This document shows, in pieces, positions 17,501 to 24,318 of a stretch of 40,226 nucleotides of DNA (position 1 is its first letter; each line of letters opens with the position of its first letter). A program made the translations under genes and the position numbers. The DNA comes from Pseudaeromonas sp041911695. Lineage in GTDB: Bacteria; Pseudomonadota; Gammaproteobacteria; Enterobacterales; Aeromonadaceae. Under the pieces are notes generated by a model. It had not been told where the DNA came from. It saw only the letters and a program-made list of their open reading frames with translations, and searched no databases. Where the stretch lies: assembly GCA_041911695.1 (NCBI GenBank), contig JAYROM010000025.1, forward strand, positions 1-40,226. Direction: 5' to 3'.

Positions 17501-17969
17501 GCTGCAACTCGGTCATGGCGGCACTCATGCGCTTGTCGAGTTGGGTCAGTGTCAGGCTGGCGACCTGCTTGGTCAGTTTGTCCGGGTCAACCGGCTTGCG
17601 CAGGTTATCGAGTTCGTCGGATAACTGCTGCAGCTGGCCTGGCGCGGCATCCAGCGTCTTTTGCTGGTTTTTGAATTGATCCTTTTCCTTGTCCAGGGTG
17701 TCGAGCGAGGCAAGGGTTTTCTCCAAATCCTCACGGCGAGCTTTTTCTACTGCGGTGAGGGCCTCGCGCTTGGAGAGCTGATCCAGTTTGGTTTGCAGAT
17801 CGGTGCGATTGGGCAGATCCGGCAGGGTCGGCATGGCGCCATTACTGGTGGCGGGGGCCGCATGCAACGGTGCAAAACATAAACAGAGCAGTAGGGCGAG
17901 CAGCCCCATCCACAGCGGGAAAGCCGTCTGGCGGGCGGTGGCAGACGGGAGAACAGGCGTCGGCATCAT
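14550..17969 (-). CDS. mscK: Mechanosensitive channel MscK (KefA)
   Basis: Potassium-dependent mechanosensitive channel releasing solutes on osmotic downshift. With the start at 17969 (MMPTPVL, GAGGAT upstream) the product has 1139 residues, close to the 1120 of E. coli MscK. It has a signal peptide (hydrophobic PLWMGLLALLLCLCFAPLHA), a long periplasmic coiled-coil region (about 50-490), many transmembrane helices (about 500-900) and the MscS core (about 920-1115). Core motifs include GFGLQEIFANFVSGIIILFE, IRIRATTVTDFDRKEIIVPN and GVAYGSDLDKTKELL, with FGASTLDHEMRLFVREL matching E. coli. Upstream in-frame codons to 18293 cross the pykF terminator and are not coding. Confidence 0.93.
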   Translation of the reverse strand: MMPTPVLPSATARQTAFPLWMGLLALLLCLCFAPLHAAPATSNGAMPTLPDLPNRTDLQTKLDQLSKREALTAVEKARREDLEKTLASLDTLDKEKDQFKNQQKTLDAAPGQLQQLSDELDNLRKPVDPDKLTKQVASLTLTQLDKRMSAAMTELQQAQEELATTSSQLTNLQTLPERAQVSMSQGYSRSQDIRNQLNGSGGGKNDVTPTQRTALNAELAVLTMQLARQQKDLDNNTLMQDLALKRQSLASNRIANLEKEIEALQARINTKRLSNTEQTAADAVSDTTEQKNVDPVVEKEQKTNQQLSKRLINTTEQINQLVQENIKIKGWLERVTQTERNLNEQISMLKGSLLLSRILYQQRQMLPNANITGNLDEMIADLRLSQFEINQQRDQLFQRDPYLDKLMQGSATPTDTQVRTSLSDLLDSRKELLDQLNNQLGTQLNLAINIKLNQQQLERVNQSLKFTLQQQMFWVSSNKPLDWGWFTGLPKAMRNQIEAVSIDFDSKAWATSTLPLLLVVIPLVVVGILLRWKRQLLRDKVAKWSKDIGKLTRDSQLLTPKCLLFTGLEVLPGALIIMALGFLFLFSGLSEPRLIWFLALRLSAAYMAFSVLLKILRPGGMAETHFGQTPAEVAYKYRALKYVWRSLIPLIVVATMGELDPSRLANDAIGQVITLTMLVITLVLVYPLFRARIGQQRDVVHWLGAALLAIAPIALIVLVVLGYYYTALKLTNRFIDTFYMFMAWSIIQKTAFRGLAIAARRLAHRRAVARREQLKQQEDADTTELLEEKPISLEEISQQSLRLTKVLLFMLFIGCFYWLWSDLVAVLSYLDSITLWHYSVASGNSEILQPVSLRDLLMAGVIAVAAWVLTTNLPGLLEVLVLSQLQLGQGANYTITTTLSYAITSFGAIFALSALGLSWDKLQWLVAALSVGLGFGLQEIFANFVSGIIILFERPVRIGDVITLNGFSGSVTKIRIRATTVTDFDRKEIIVPNKMFITGQLTNWSLSDTTTRIILRIGVAYGSDLDKTKELLLRAANENSRVMKEPEPVVYFLNFGASTLDHEMRLFVRELGDRNPAVDEINRAIDRLFREHGIEIAFNQVDVYVKNIGTGNEQKLESSDVAQIAAAAAVQATPPAPAV

Positions 17970-18155
17970 GAAAAGCAGATCCTCGGTCAGGAGTGACAGA
18001 ACCAAAAAGCACCCATTGGGCGGCGGCAATTCTAGCACCATTGTCTTGAACGGCGTCACATAAATAGATGACACCACAAGGAGGAAAGTGAAACGTGAGG
18101 GGGCGGGGCAGAGGGGGCGCAGCTGCTCGCAAAGCGCGGGGCATGAGGGGGCGGC

Positions 18156-18190
18156 AATAAAAAACGGGACGACTTGCGTCGTCCCGTTTT
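18156..18190 (-). terminator. Terminator of pykF
   Basis: ACGGGACGAC and GTCGTCCCGT pair around TTGC (18164-18187). Read on the reverse strand the stem is followed by a T run. Confidence 0.92.
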
Positions 18191-18216
18191 GTTGACAGGA
18201 AACCTGTCTAACCGGC

Positions 18217-19629
18217 TTACAGTACGTGTACGGAAGCGGTGTTGGTGGTGCCGCTCGGTACCAGGGCACCGGAGACCATGACCACGGTATCACCCTTGAC
18301 AGCCAGACCGGACTTCAGGGCTTCTTCCTTACCCTGACGGTAGAAGTCATCGGTAGAGGCAATGGTGTCGACCACTACCGGTACCACGCCCTTGGACAGG
18401 ATCAGCTGCTGGGCGGTCTTCTTGTTGGTGGTCAGGGCCAGGATGTGGGCCTTCGGGAAGTACTTACGGATAGCCTTGGCAGACTTGCCGCCTTCGGTCG
18501 CCACAACGATCAGCGGGGCTTCCAGCTTCTCGGTGGTTTCTACGGCACCCTTGCACACGGCTTCGGTGATACGCAGCTTGGCGCTGTCGTTGCTGGCATC
18601 CAGACGGGAAGCCATCACCTTGTCGGTACGTTCGCAGATGGTCGCCATCACGGAGATAGCTTCCAGCGGATACTTACCCTTAGCGGATTCACCGGACAGC
18701 ATGACTGCATCGGTACCGTCCAGGATGGCGTTGGCGACGTCACCGGCTTCAGCGCGGGTCGGACGCGGGTTCTTCATCATGGAGTCCAGCATCTGGGTTG
18801 CAGTGATAACAACCTTACGAGCCTTGTTGCACTTCTGGATCATCATCTTCTGCGCGAAGATAACTTCCTGAACCGGGATTTCCACACCCAGGTCGCCACG
18901 GGCAACCATGATGCCGTCGGAAACAGTCAGGATTTCGTCGAAGTTGTCCAGGCCTTCCTGGTTTTCGATCTTGGAGATGATCTGGATGTTCTGACCACCG
19001 TGGGTATCCAGCCATTCGCGGATAGCCAGTACGTCTTCCTTCTTACGGATGAAGGAGGCAGCGATGAAATCAACGCCCTGCTCGCAACCGAAGACCAGGT
19101 CAGCCTTGTCCTTTTCAGCCAGCGCCGGCAGACCGATGCTGACGTTCGGCAGGTTAACACCCTTGTTTTCACCCAGGGCGCCGTTGTTCATGACCTTACA
19201 GATCACTTCCTTGTCAGTCACAGCGGTGACTTCCATGCCGATCAGACCATCGTCGATCAGTACGGTGTTACCGACCTTCAGGTCCTTGGCCAGACCCGCA
19301 TAGGTCACGGCAACACGGTCCTTGTTACCGACCACGGTGGTGTCGGTGGTCAGGGTGAAGGTCTGGCCAGCAACCAGATCGACATCGTTACCGCCTTCCA
19401 GCTTGATGGTGCGGATTTCCGGGCCCTTGGTGTCCAGCAGGATGGCAGCCTTCTGGCCAGTTTCAGCCATGATGGCGCGCAGGTTCTTGATACGGTTACC
19501 GTGTTCTTCAAAGTCGCCATGGGAAAAGTTCAGGCGCATGACGTTCATACCGGCATTCAGTACTTTGGCCAGCATTTCCTTGGATTCGGTCTTCGGACCG
19601 ATAGTGCATACGATCTTGGTCTTTTTCAT
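18217..19629 (-). CDS. pykF: Pyruvate kinase I
   Basis: Last step of glycolysis: phosphoenolpyruvate plus ADP to pyruvate plus ATP. At 470 residues it has the same length as E. coli PykF and looks close throughout (MKKTKIVCTIGPKTES at the start, SGTTNTASVHVL at the end). The substrate and metal site is visible: MNVMRLNFSHGD, ISKIENQEG (the catalytic Lys) and MVARGDLGVEIP, then VITATQMLDSM and the C-terminal effector domain (about 340-470). It is transcribed away from nifB with a 417-base gap between them. A Cra-like site lies upstream. Confidence 0.98.
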   Translation of the reverse strand: MKKTKIVCTIGPKTESKEMLAKVLNAGMNVMRLNFSHGDFEEHGNRIKNLRAIMAETGQKAAILLDTKGPEIRTIKLEGGNDVDLVAGQTFTLTTDTTVVGNKDRVAVTYAGLAKDLKVGNTVLIDDGLIGMEVTAVTDKEVICKVMNNGALGENKGVNLPNVSIGLPALAEKDKADLVFGCEQGVDFIAASFIRKKEDVLAIREWLDTHGGQNIQIISKIENQEGLDNFDEILTVSDGIMVARGDLGVEIPVQEVIFAQKMMIQKCNKARKVVITATQMLDSMMKNPRPTRAEAGDVANAILDGTDAVMLSGESAKGKYPLEAISVMATICERTDKVMASRLDASNDSAKLRITEAVCKGAVETTEKLEAPLIVVATEGGKSAKAIRKYFPKAHILALTTNKKTAQQLILSKGVVPVVVDTIASTDDFYRQGKEEALKSGLAVKGDTVVMVSGALVPSGTTNTASVHVL

Positions 19630-19704
19630 CGAACTGAGTCTCCGATCAGGTAGTCAAATTTTTCCCGCCAGCATTCTACAGTGATTGCGGCAAAGTGGTG
19701 AGAA

Positions 19705-19720
19705 GGGAAAACCGTTTCAC
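19705..19720 (-). promoter_or_regulatory. Possible Cra (FruR) operator of pykF
   Basis: The reverse strand reads GTGAAACGGTTTTCCC, containing TGAAACG plus TT, close to the Cra consensus TGAAACGTTTCA. It lies about 80 bases upstream of pykF, a known Cra target in E. coli. Based on remembered consensus only. Confidence 0.4.
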
Positions 19721-19875
19721 TCGAATTTCTTCCACATTTATTGCGCTGGCGCAGTAATGTGATGCCGATTTTATCATTTCGTAACATTCCGCTAACCCGA
19801 TCACGCTGTGCATTGCTGAAAAATGCGCCAGTTCACATTCTGACAACTCGATGTCGGTGTGTGGCCTGTCAGGTC

Positions 19876-19891
19876 TGTGCGGTTTATCACA
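19876..19891 (+). promoter_or_regulatory. NifA-type upstream activator sequence
   Basis: TGT GCGGTTTATC ACA is an exact TGT-N10-ACA, the NifA binding consensus. It is centred about 105 bases before the -24 element of nifB, the usual distance for looping to sigma-54 polymerase. Confidence 0.72.
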
Positions 19892-19987
19892 TTGTTGTGA
19901 CAACAGGATGGCAATGGTACAGCACTGCGTGAGGCTGTCCATCTTCATCTAATTGTTTTATATCGGTTTATTCGAAGTGTTGTCACG

Positions 19988-20003
19988 GGGCGTGATCCTT
20001 GCA
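19988..20003 (+). promoter_or_regulatory. Sigma-54 (-24/-12) promoter of nifB
   Basis: GGGCGTGATCCTTGCA has GG at 19989-19990 and GC at 20001-20002 with exactly ten bases between, and a full TTGCA at -12. The -24 block matches four of seven bases of TGGCACG. It is 44 bases before the nifB ATG. Confidence 0.7.
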
Positions 20004-20046
20004 ATCCCTAGGTCAGACTGTTTGTTCGCCCTGGCAAGGACTGCTT

Positions 20047-21456
20047 ATGACTACTTCCTCCAAACCCTGTCATCAGGGATGCGCCTCCGGCTCGACGGCT
20101 AGCGGTAGCCTGTCGCGATCAGTGCTCGACAAGGTCGCCCAGCACCCCTGCTATTCGCCGACGGCCCATCACCGCTATGCGCGGATGCATCTGGCGGTGG
20201 CTCCCGCCTGCAACGTGCAGTGTCACTACTGTAATCGCAAGTTTGATTGCGCCAATGAGTCTCGACCTGGCGTGGTCTCAGAGGTGCTGACCCCGCAGCA
20301 GGCGGTGCGCAAGGCGCGTGCGGTGGCGTCGGCGATTCCTCAACTGTCGGTGATTGGCATTGCCGGCCCTGGTGATCCATTGGCCAATGGCACCCGTACC
20401 TTCGATACCCTTGAAGGACTACGGCAGATGTTACCGGATGTAAAATTATGCGTTTCGACCAACGGGCTGGCATTGCCACAGGCGGTGGACAGTTTGGTGG
20501 AGTTGGGGGTCGATCATGTAACCGTTACCATGAATGCCATCGATGCCCATGTAGCCGGTCAGATCTACGATTGGATCTATGCCGATGGTCGCCGCCTGCG
20601 GGGTCGCGAGGCCGGGCAGCTGCTAATCGACCGCCAACTCGAGGGGATGTACAAGCTGGTCGAGCGTGGCGTATTGGTCAAGGTCAACTCGGTGTTGATT
20701 CCGGGCATTAATGATGTCCACTTGCCGGAGGTCAGTGAGGCGATCCGCGATGTTGGGGCCTTCCTGCACAACGTGATGCCGTTGATTTCCCGTCCGGAGC
20801 ATGGCACCTGGTTTGGACTGAATGGCCAGCGTGAGCCGCTGCCCTATGAGCTGGATCAGGTGCGGGCGTTGTGCGGCGCAGACATGACACAGATGACCCA
20901 TTGCCAGCAGTGCCGGGCCGATGCCGTCGGCATGCTCGGCGAGGATCGCAGCCAGGAGTTTACCCTGCAGCAACTGCCGACGGCGCAGGAGGATTATCGC
21001 CAGGTGATGCGCAAGCGGACTCGTATCCAAGCTGCGCTGTCTACCCAGGGGGCCTCGGAGGATGCGGACGCTTGCCTGGTGGCGGTGGCCAGCGAACAAG
21101 GCGAGGTGATCGATCAGCACTTCGGTCACGCCCGCCGGTTCCATATCTTTGCCGTCACCAGCGAGGGGGCGGTGCGGGTGGGTGAGCGTCATGTCCCGCT
21201 CTATTGCCAAGGGGCCAGCGAGTGCGATGACGAGCCGCAGCAGGACACCCTCCTGTCGGTGCTGGATATCCTGCATGACGTCGAGGCGGTGTTCTGTGCG
21301 CGGGTCGGGATGGCGCCGTGGCAACAACTCGAAGAGGCTGGGGTCACGCCGGTGGTTGATTACGCCTGGCAACCGGTGCGTGAGGCTCTCAATAGCTGGT
21401 GGCAGCAGCGCCCTGCGCGCCAACAGCCGGCGTTGCGCCGGCAGGATATTGCCTGA
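20047..21456 (+). CDS. nifB: Nitrogenase cofactor biosynthesis protein NifB
   Basis: Radical-SAM enzyme that fuses two [4Fe-4S] clusters with a carbide and sulfur to form NifB-co, the precursor of FeMo-cofactor. The 469-residue protein has the NifB signature HPCYSPTAHHRYARMHLAVA, then the SAM-cluster motif PACNVQCHYCNRKFDC (Cys55, Cys59, Cys62). IAGPGDPLAN, STNGLALP, VTVTMNAID and further cysteines in TQMTHCQQCRADAVG follow. A NifX-like domain fills about 345-450 (VAVASEQGEVIDQHFGHARR). ATG 20047 is chosen for AAGGA upstream; the frame extends to 19999 but that start lies within the promoter. The stop overlaps fdxN by one base. Confidence 0.96.
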   Translation: MTTSSKPCHQGCASGSTASGSLSRSVLDKVAQHPCYSPTAHHRYARMHLAVAPACNVQCHYCNRKFDCANESRPGVVSEVLTPQQAVRKARAVASAIPQLSVIGIAGPGDPLANGTRTFDTLEGLRQMLPDVKLCVSTNGLALPQAVDSLVELGVDHVTVTMNAIDAHVAGQIYDWIYADGRRLRGREAGQLLIDRQLEGMYKLVERGVLVKVNSVLIPGINDVHLPEVSEAIRDVGAFLHNVMPLISRPEHGTWFGLNGQREPLPYELDQVRALCGADMTQMTHCQQCRADAVGMLGEDRSQEFTLQQLPTAQEDYRQVMRKRTRIQAALSTQGASEDADACLVAVASEQGEVIDQHFGHARRFHIFAVTSEGAVRVGERHVPLYCQGASECDDEPQQDTLLSVLDILHDVEAVFCARVGMAPWQQLEEAGVTPVVDYAWQPVREALNSWWQQRPARQQPALRRQDIA

Positions 21457-21653
21457 TGAGCTGTCAGATCACGGCGCTGTGTATGGCTTGTTACAACTGC
21501 CAGGCGGTTTGCCCGCGGGGCGCAATTGTCGAGCAGGATGGCCGCTTTGCTATTCGCGTCCGGCGCTGTAATGAGTGTCGCGAGAATGTTCAGGGGCCAC
21601 GTTGCCGGTTGGTCTGTCCGGTGGAGGGAGCCATATGTCGGAATGTCAGTTAG
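21456..21653 (+). CDS. fdxN: Nif-associated 2[4Fe-4S] ferredoxin (FdxN-like)
   Basis: A 65-residue ferredoxin encoded directly after nifB (ATG overlaps the nifB stop in TGATG). Two cluster motifs are visible: CMACYNCQAVCP (Cys9, 12, 15, 19), and Cys38, 41, 50, 54 with a long CX2CX8CX3CP spacing seen in nif-linked ferredoxins. Ferredoxins beside nifB are thought to supply electrons or clusters for NifB-co synthesis. The symbol is given by family and position. Its last 19 bases overlap nifQ. Confidence 0.88.
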   Translation: MSCQITALCMACYNCQAVCPRGAIVEQDGRFAIRVRRCNECRENVQGPRCRLVCPVEGAICRNVS

Positions 21654-22237
21654 CGCCAGCGTGTCAATACGCGTTGGATGAGGTCACCGAGTGTCTGCAG
21701 CCGGATGTTGAACAGGCCACGCTGCTGTCGGCCAGTGACTGGATGGGGCTGTTGTTGGTGCGCTTTATGGCCGGTCGTTGCCGGTTGCCGTTGGCGATGG
21801 GGTTGGCGCCGGAGCGTTTCCAGTCGCTGTGCCACCTGTGGGGCGTTACCGCAGAGCCGGACGAGGCATCGCTAGGCCGTCAGCAGTTGTTGGCCGAGTT
21901 GCTGTGCTCACGCCAGCAAGAGCGCGATGATCTGGCGGCCTGGTTACAGCGCTATGTGGTGCCAGAGGCCAGCGAGATGGCGCAGATCATCGCCACAGCC
22001 AGCATGGGCTTTAACCACCTATGGGAAGACTTGGGGCTGGATTCGCGTGCCCAGTTACGTGAATTGATGACCGTCTGCTTTCCCGAGGTGGTGCTGATGA
22101 ACAGCATGAACCTGCGCTGGAAAAAGTTCTTTTATCGGCAGTTGTGCAGTGCTGAAGGGAGTTATGTCTGTCGGGCGCCCAGCTGCCATGTCTGCTATGA
22201 GCGGGCGCAATGTATGGCACCGGAGGAGGTGCGTTAA
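21635..22237 (+). CDS. nifQ: NifQ, molybdenum donor for FeMo-cofactor
   Basis: Iron-sulfur molybdoprotein that passes molybdenum to the NifEN/NifH complex. The 200-residue product ends with the diagnostic motif CX4CX2CX5C (CRAPSCHVCYERAQC: Cys179, 184, 187, 193). Other family-like stretches are MGFNHLWEDLGL, LMTVCFPEVVLMNSMNLRWKKFFY and the alpha-helical N-terminal half. ATG 21635 has GGAGGGAG eight bases upstream, inside fdxN; a GTG at 21575 would add 20 residues overlapping the ferredoxin. Its presence argues for molybdenum nitrogenase elsewhere in the genome. Confidence 0.93.
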   Translation: MSECQLAPACQYALDEVTECLQPDVEQATLLSASDWMGLLLVRFMAGRCRLPLAMGLAPERFQSLCHLWGVTAEPDEASLGRQQLLAELLCSRQQERDDLAAWLQRYVVPEASEMAQIIATASMGFNHLWEDLGLDSRAQLRELMTVCFPEVVLMNSMNLRWKKFFYRQLCSAEGSYVCRAPSCHVCYERAQCMAPEEVR

Positions 22238-22253
22238 CCGACCGCCACCCGGA

Positions 22254-22748
22254 TCAGTTGAACAGGAGTGCCAGGGTCGACATCGGCTTGCGGGTCAGCA
22301 GGGCCTGGCTCTCCTGACTAAATAGTGCCAGCAAGGGGGGCGTATACAGGCTCAATCCATGGCGCTCGGCCTGGTAGCGGGTCTCATCCAGAAAGCGGGC
22401 ATAGGCATCGATATAACCAGTCACCACGTTTTGCGCAAAATGTTGATGATAGAGCGCGACGCTGCACAGACCGGCGGCGCGGACGTTATCGACCAGATCC
22501 TCGACATCCTGCTGGGTGCGGATGCTGGACCAGTAGAATGCCGGATCTTGTGCTGGCAGAAAGAAGGCGTCGTCGGCGATCTGTACCGCCGCCAGTGCCT
22601 GACAATGTTGCCGACAGCCACTTTGCGTCAGTTGTTCCACCAGTAACGGGTAGGCCTGTCCATAGCGAGCATGTACCAGCCGCGCATCGCGACCGCGCAC
22701 ACCACTGCGTTCATACAAGGTCACCAGCGCGGGTCGGAAGAATGACAT
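22254..22748 (-). CDS. Hypothetical protein next to nifQ
   Basis: A 164-residue protein I do not recognise, convergent with nifQ with only 16 bases between the stops. The start at 22748 is preceded by GAGGGG (reading to 22769 adds seven residues). It looks soluble and helical with no signal peptide or transmembrane helix: MSFFRPALVTLYERSGVRGR at the start, a middle with two close cysteines (SGCRQHC) and a third (AAGLCSVAL), and DAYARFLDETRYQAERHG near the end. No cofactor motif is complete. The neighbourhood suggests a nif-related role, and a TGT-N10-ACA site lies about 125 bases upstream, but function is unknown. Confidence 0.75.
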   Translation of the reverse strand: MSFFRPALVTLYERSGVRGRDARLVHARYGQAYPLLVEQLTQSGCRQHCQALAAVQIADDAFFLPAQDPAFYWSSIRTQQDVEDLVDNVRAAGLCSVALYHQHFAQNVVTGYIDAYARFLDETRYQAERHGLSLYTPPLLALFSQESQALLTRKPMSTLALLFN

Positions 22749-22870
22749 AGCGTTCCCCTCTTTCTGCAAACGGTATCAGGGATGATAGGGATTCGCTTGT
22801 ATCGAAAAAACGCGACAGATCACAAACAAACCACAAATGGGACCGAAATGAGTCACCAGCTCGACACGAA

Positions 22871-22886
22871 TGTTTCCAGGTTGACA
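22871..22886 (-). promoter_or_regulatory. Second TGT-N10-ACA site, possible NifA site
   Basis: TGT TTCCAGGTTG ACA lies upstream of the reverse-strand hypothetical gene. A degenerate -12-like TTGCA occurs on the reverse strand near 22764-22768, but no -24 GG is at the correct ten-base spacing, so this may be chance. Confidence 0.3.
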
Positions 22887-22982
22887 GGGTGTTAGCAGAA
22901 GGTGTTGCCAAGGTTAATCAGCGGTGATCAGATGAGGGGGCGACCTTGCCGATGGCGTGGCCAGCCATTCGGGTTCAGAAAC

Positions 22983-23011
22983 AAAAAAGCCTCGCTGAGC
23001 GAGGCTTTTTT
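22983..23011 (-). terminator. Terminator of tRNA-Pro
   Basis: GCCTCGC TGA GCGAGGC flanked by A6 on one side and T6 on the other, directly 3' of the tRNA on the reverse strand. The symmetry would stop transcription in either direction. Confidence 0.92.
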
Positions 23012-23020
23012 GGGGAATTT

Positions 23021-23097
23021 TGGTCGGCGCGAGAGGATTTGAACCTCCGACCCCTGACACCCCATGACAGTGCGCTACCAGGCTGCGCTACGCGCCG
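23021..23097 (-). tRNA. tRNA-Pro (anticodon GGG)
   Basis: A 77-base gene with encoded CCA. Acceptor stem CGGCGCG/CGCGCCG, D arm GCGCAGCCTGGTAGCGC, anticodon loop ATGGGGT with GGG at 23061-23063, and T arm GGAGG TTCAAAT CCTCT. It reads CCC/CCU proline codons and resembles E. coli proL, including the pyrimidine mismatch in the anticodon stem. Confidence 0.97.
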
Positions 23098-23327
23098 GAT
23101 GTGCAGGTAAAACCCGCAACGGGAGCAGAGTCTAGGGGGCAGGTTGCGGAGTGTCAACCACTTGCAGTGCAGGCTGTGCGTGTTCGCTGAATATCTGTGC
23201 AATCGTGGCTGTCGCTGTTATTGGGCCAATGTTCACGTTGTCGACGGGGTCGGCGGATTGGCCAGCGCATGGTATTGTTAGCAGAACGTTACCATGCTGC
23301 ACCACTGCCTTTACGGAGAGCCCTATC

Positions 23328-24211
23328 ATGAAAATGTTTGTTCGCGACCTGACCGTCATTGATGCCTCGCGGTTATGCCTGCAACGAGGCCTGGTAGGGG
23401 AGAGCTGGCTGGTGGATGTCATGTTGGACGGCGAACTTAATGAGATGAGCATGCTGCTCGATTTCGGTCGGGTCAAAAAACAGATCAAGACGGTGATTGA
23501 TGCCGAGGCGGATCACCGTCTGTTGGTGCCGATGCAGGCTGCCGGGGTGCATTATACCCCGTTGGCGGGGGGACGGGGCTGGCTGGACTTTGAGCCGGAG
23601 CAGGGGCATCCGATCTATATGCAGGCGCCGCAGGAGGCCTTTTGCCTGATGCCGGTCAGTGAGATCAACGCTGTCACCCTGGCCGATTGGCTTCATCAGC
23701 GAGTGTTGGCCGTGTTGCCGTCCAATGTGACGGGATTACAGATCACCCTGCGTCAGGAGGTGATCACTGGCGCCAGCTATCACTACAGCCACGGTTTGAA
23801 GAAACATGATGGTAATTGTCAGCGGATTGCGCACGGCCACCGTTCGACTATTGAACTGTGGGTCAACGGGGTACGCGATGCTGAATTGGAACAACAGTGG
23901 GCGACCCGCTGGCAGGATATCTATCTGGGTACCGAAGAAGATCAGGTCCCGGTCAATACGTTGGCCTTGAGTGAGCGGGCGACCAGCGCGCAGTGTGCGG
24001 GGTTGCTCGGGTTCAGTTATCAGGCGCCCCAAGGGCTATTTCAACTGGCGATCCATCCGGCGGTATGCGAGGTCATCGACACCGATACCACCGTCGAGTT
24101 GCTGGCCGATTATATTGCTCGCCAGCTGGCACCGACCTTGCCTGGCCACCGTTTGCAGGTGGTCGCTTATGAAGGGGTGGCAAGGGGGCGGTGGTCGAGC
24201 GACAGGGCTAA
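23328..24211 (+). CDS. Tandem PTPS/QueD-like protein, apparent one-base frameshift near the end
   Basis: Two 6-pyruvoyl-tetrahydropterin-synthase-like domains in one chain. The first (about 1-70, LDFGRVKKQIKTVIDAEADH) keeps the fold signature but has GES where the zinc HGH should be. The second (about 130-285) holds the probable zinc triad His155, His169 and His171 (YHYSHGLKKHDGNCQRIAHGH). ATG 23328 follows ACGGAGAG. As written the frame runs on to 24446, through the chemoreceptor terminator and into its gene on the opposite strand. Adding one G to the run at 24184-24188 gives a natural end (VARGAVVERQG, stop at 24209-24211) and about 294 residues. Either a sequencing slip or a recent mutation. 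Pathway unknown; relatives make pterins or queuosine precursors. Confidence 0.8.
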
Positions 24212-24254
24212 ACCTCACGGATGGTCTGCGGATGTCTGCGCGAGAAAGAGACTG

Positions 24255-24284
24255 AAAAAACGAAGGGAGCGCGAGGCTCCCTTC
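24255..24284 (-). terminator. Terminator of the chemoreceptor gene
   Basis: GAAGGGAGC (24262-24270) pairs with GCTCCCTTC (24276-24284). On the reverse strand it is followed by T6 (the A run 24255-24260). Confidence 0.9.
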
Positions 24285-24318
24285 CTGTTGAGGGTGTTTA
24301 GCCGACCGGCATCGGTGC

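Larger units (their letters stand above)
19630..20046. other. Divergent control region between pykF and nifB
   Basis: No convincing gene in these 417 bases. It holds a possible Cra site on the pykF side, a NifA-type site, a 13-bp palindrome TGTTGTGACAACA (19893-19905) and a sigma-54-type promoter on the nifB side. Confidence 0.7.

Noticed and set aside
17970..18293. 108-residue N-terminal extension of MscK
   Set aside because: It would start within pykF and cross its terminator; the internal start gives a proper signal peptide and normal length.
18226..19653. 475-codon open frame opposite pykF
   Set aside because: The reverse-strand pyruvate kinase is unmistakable end to end; the forward frame is its codon-bias shadow.
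19676..19948. 90-codon reverse open frame in the pykF-nifB gap
   Set aside because: No ribosome binding site or family resemblance, and it overlaps the regulatory elements.
23021..23097. tRNA-Pro as an integration site for the nif genes
   Set aside because: No integrase, no seen duplicate of the tRNA 3' end, and the nif genes match their neighbours in base composition by eye.
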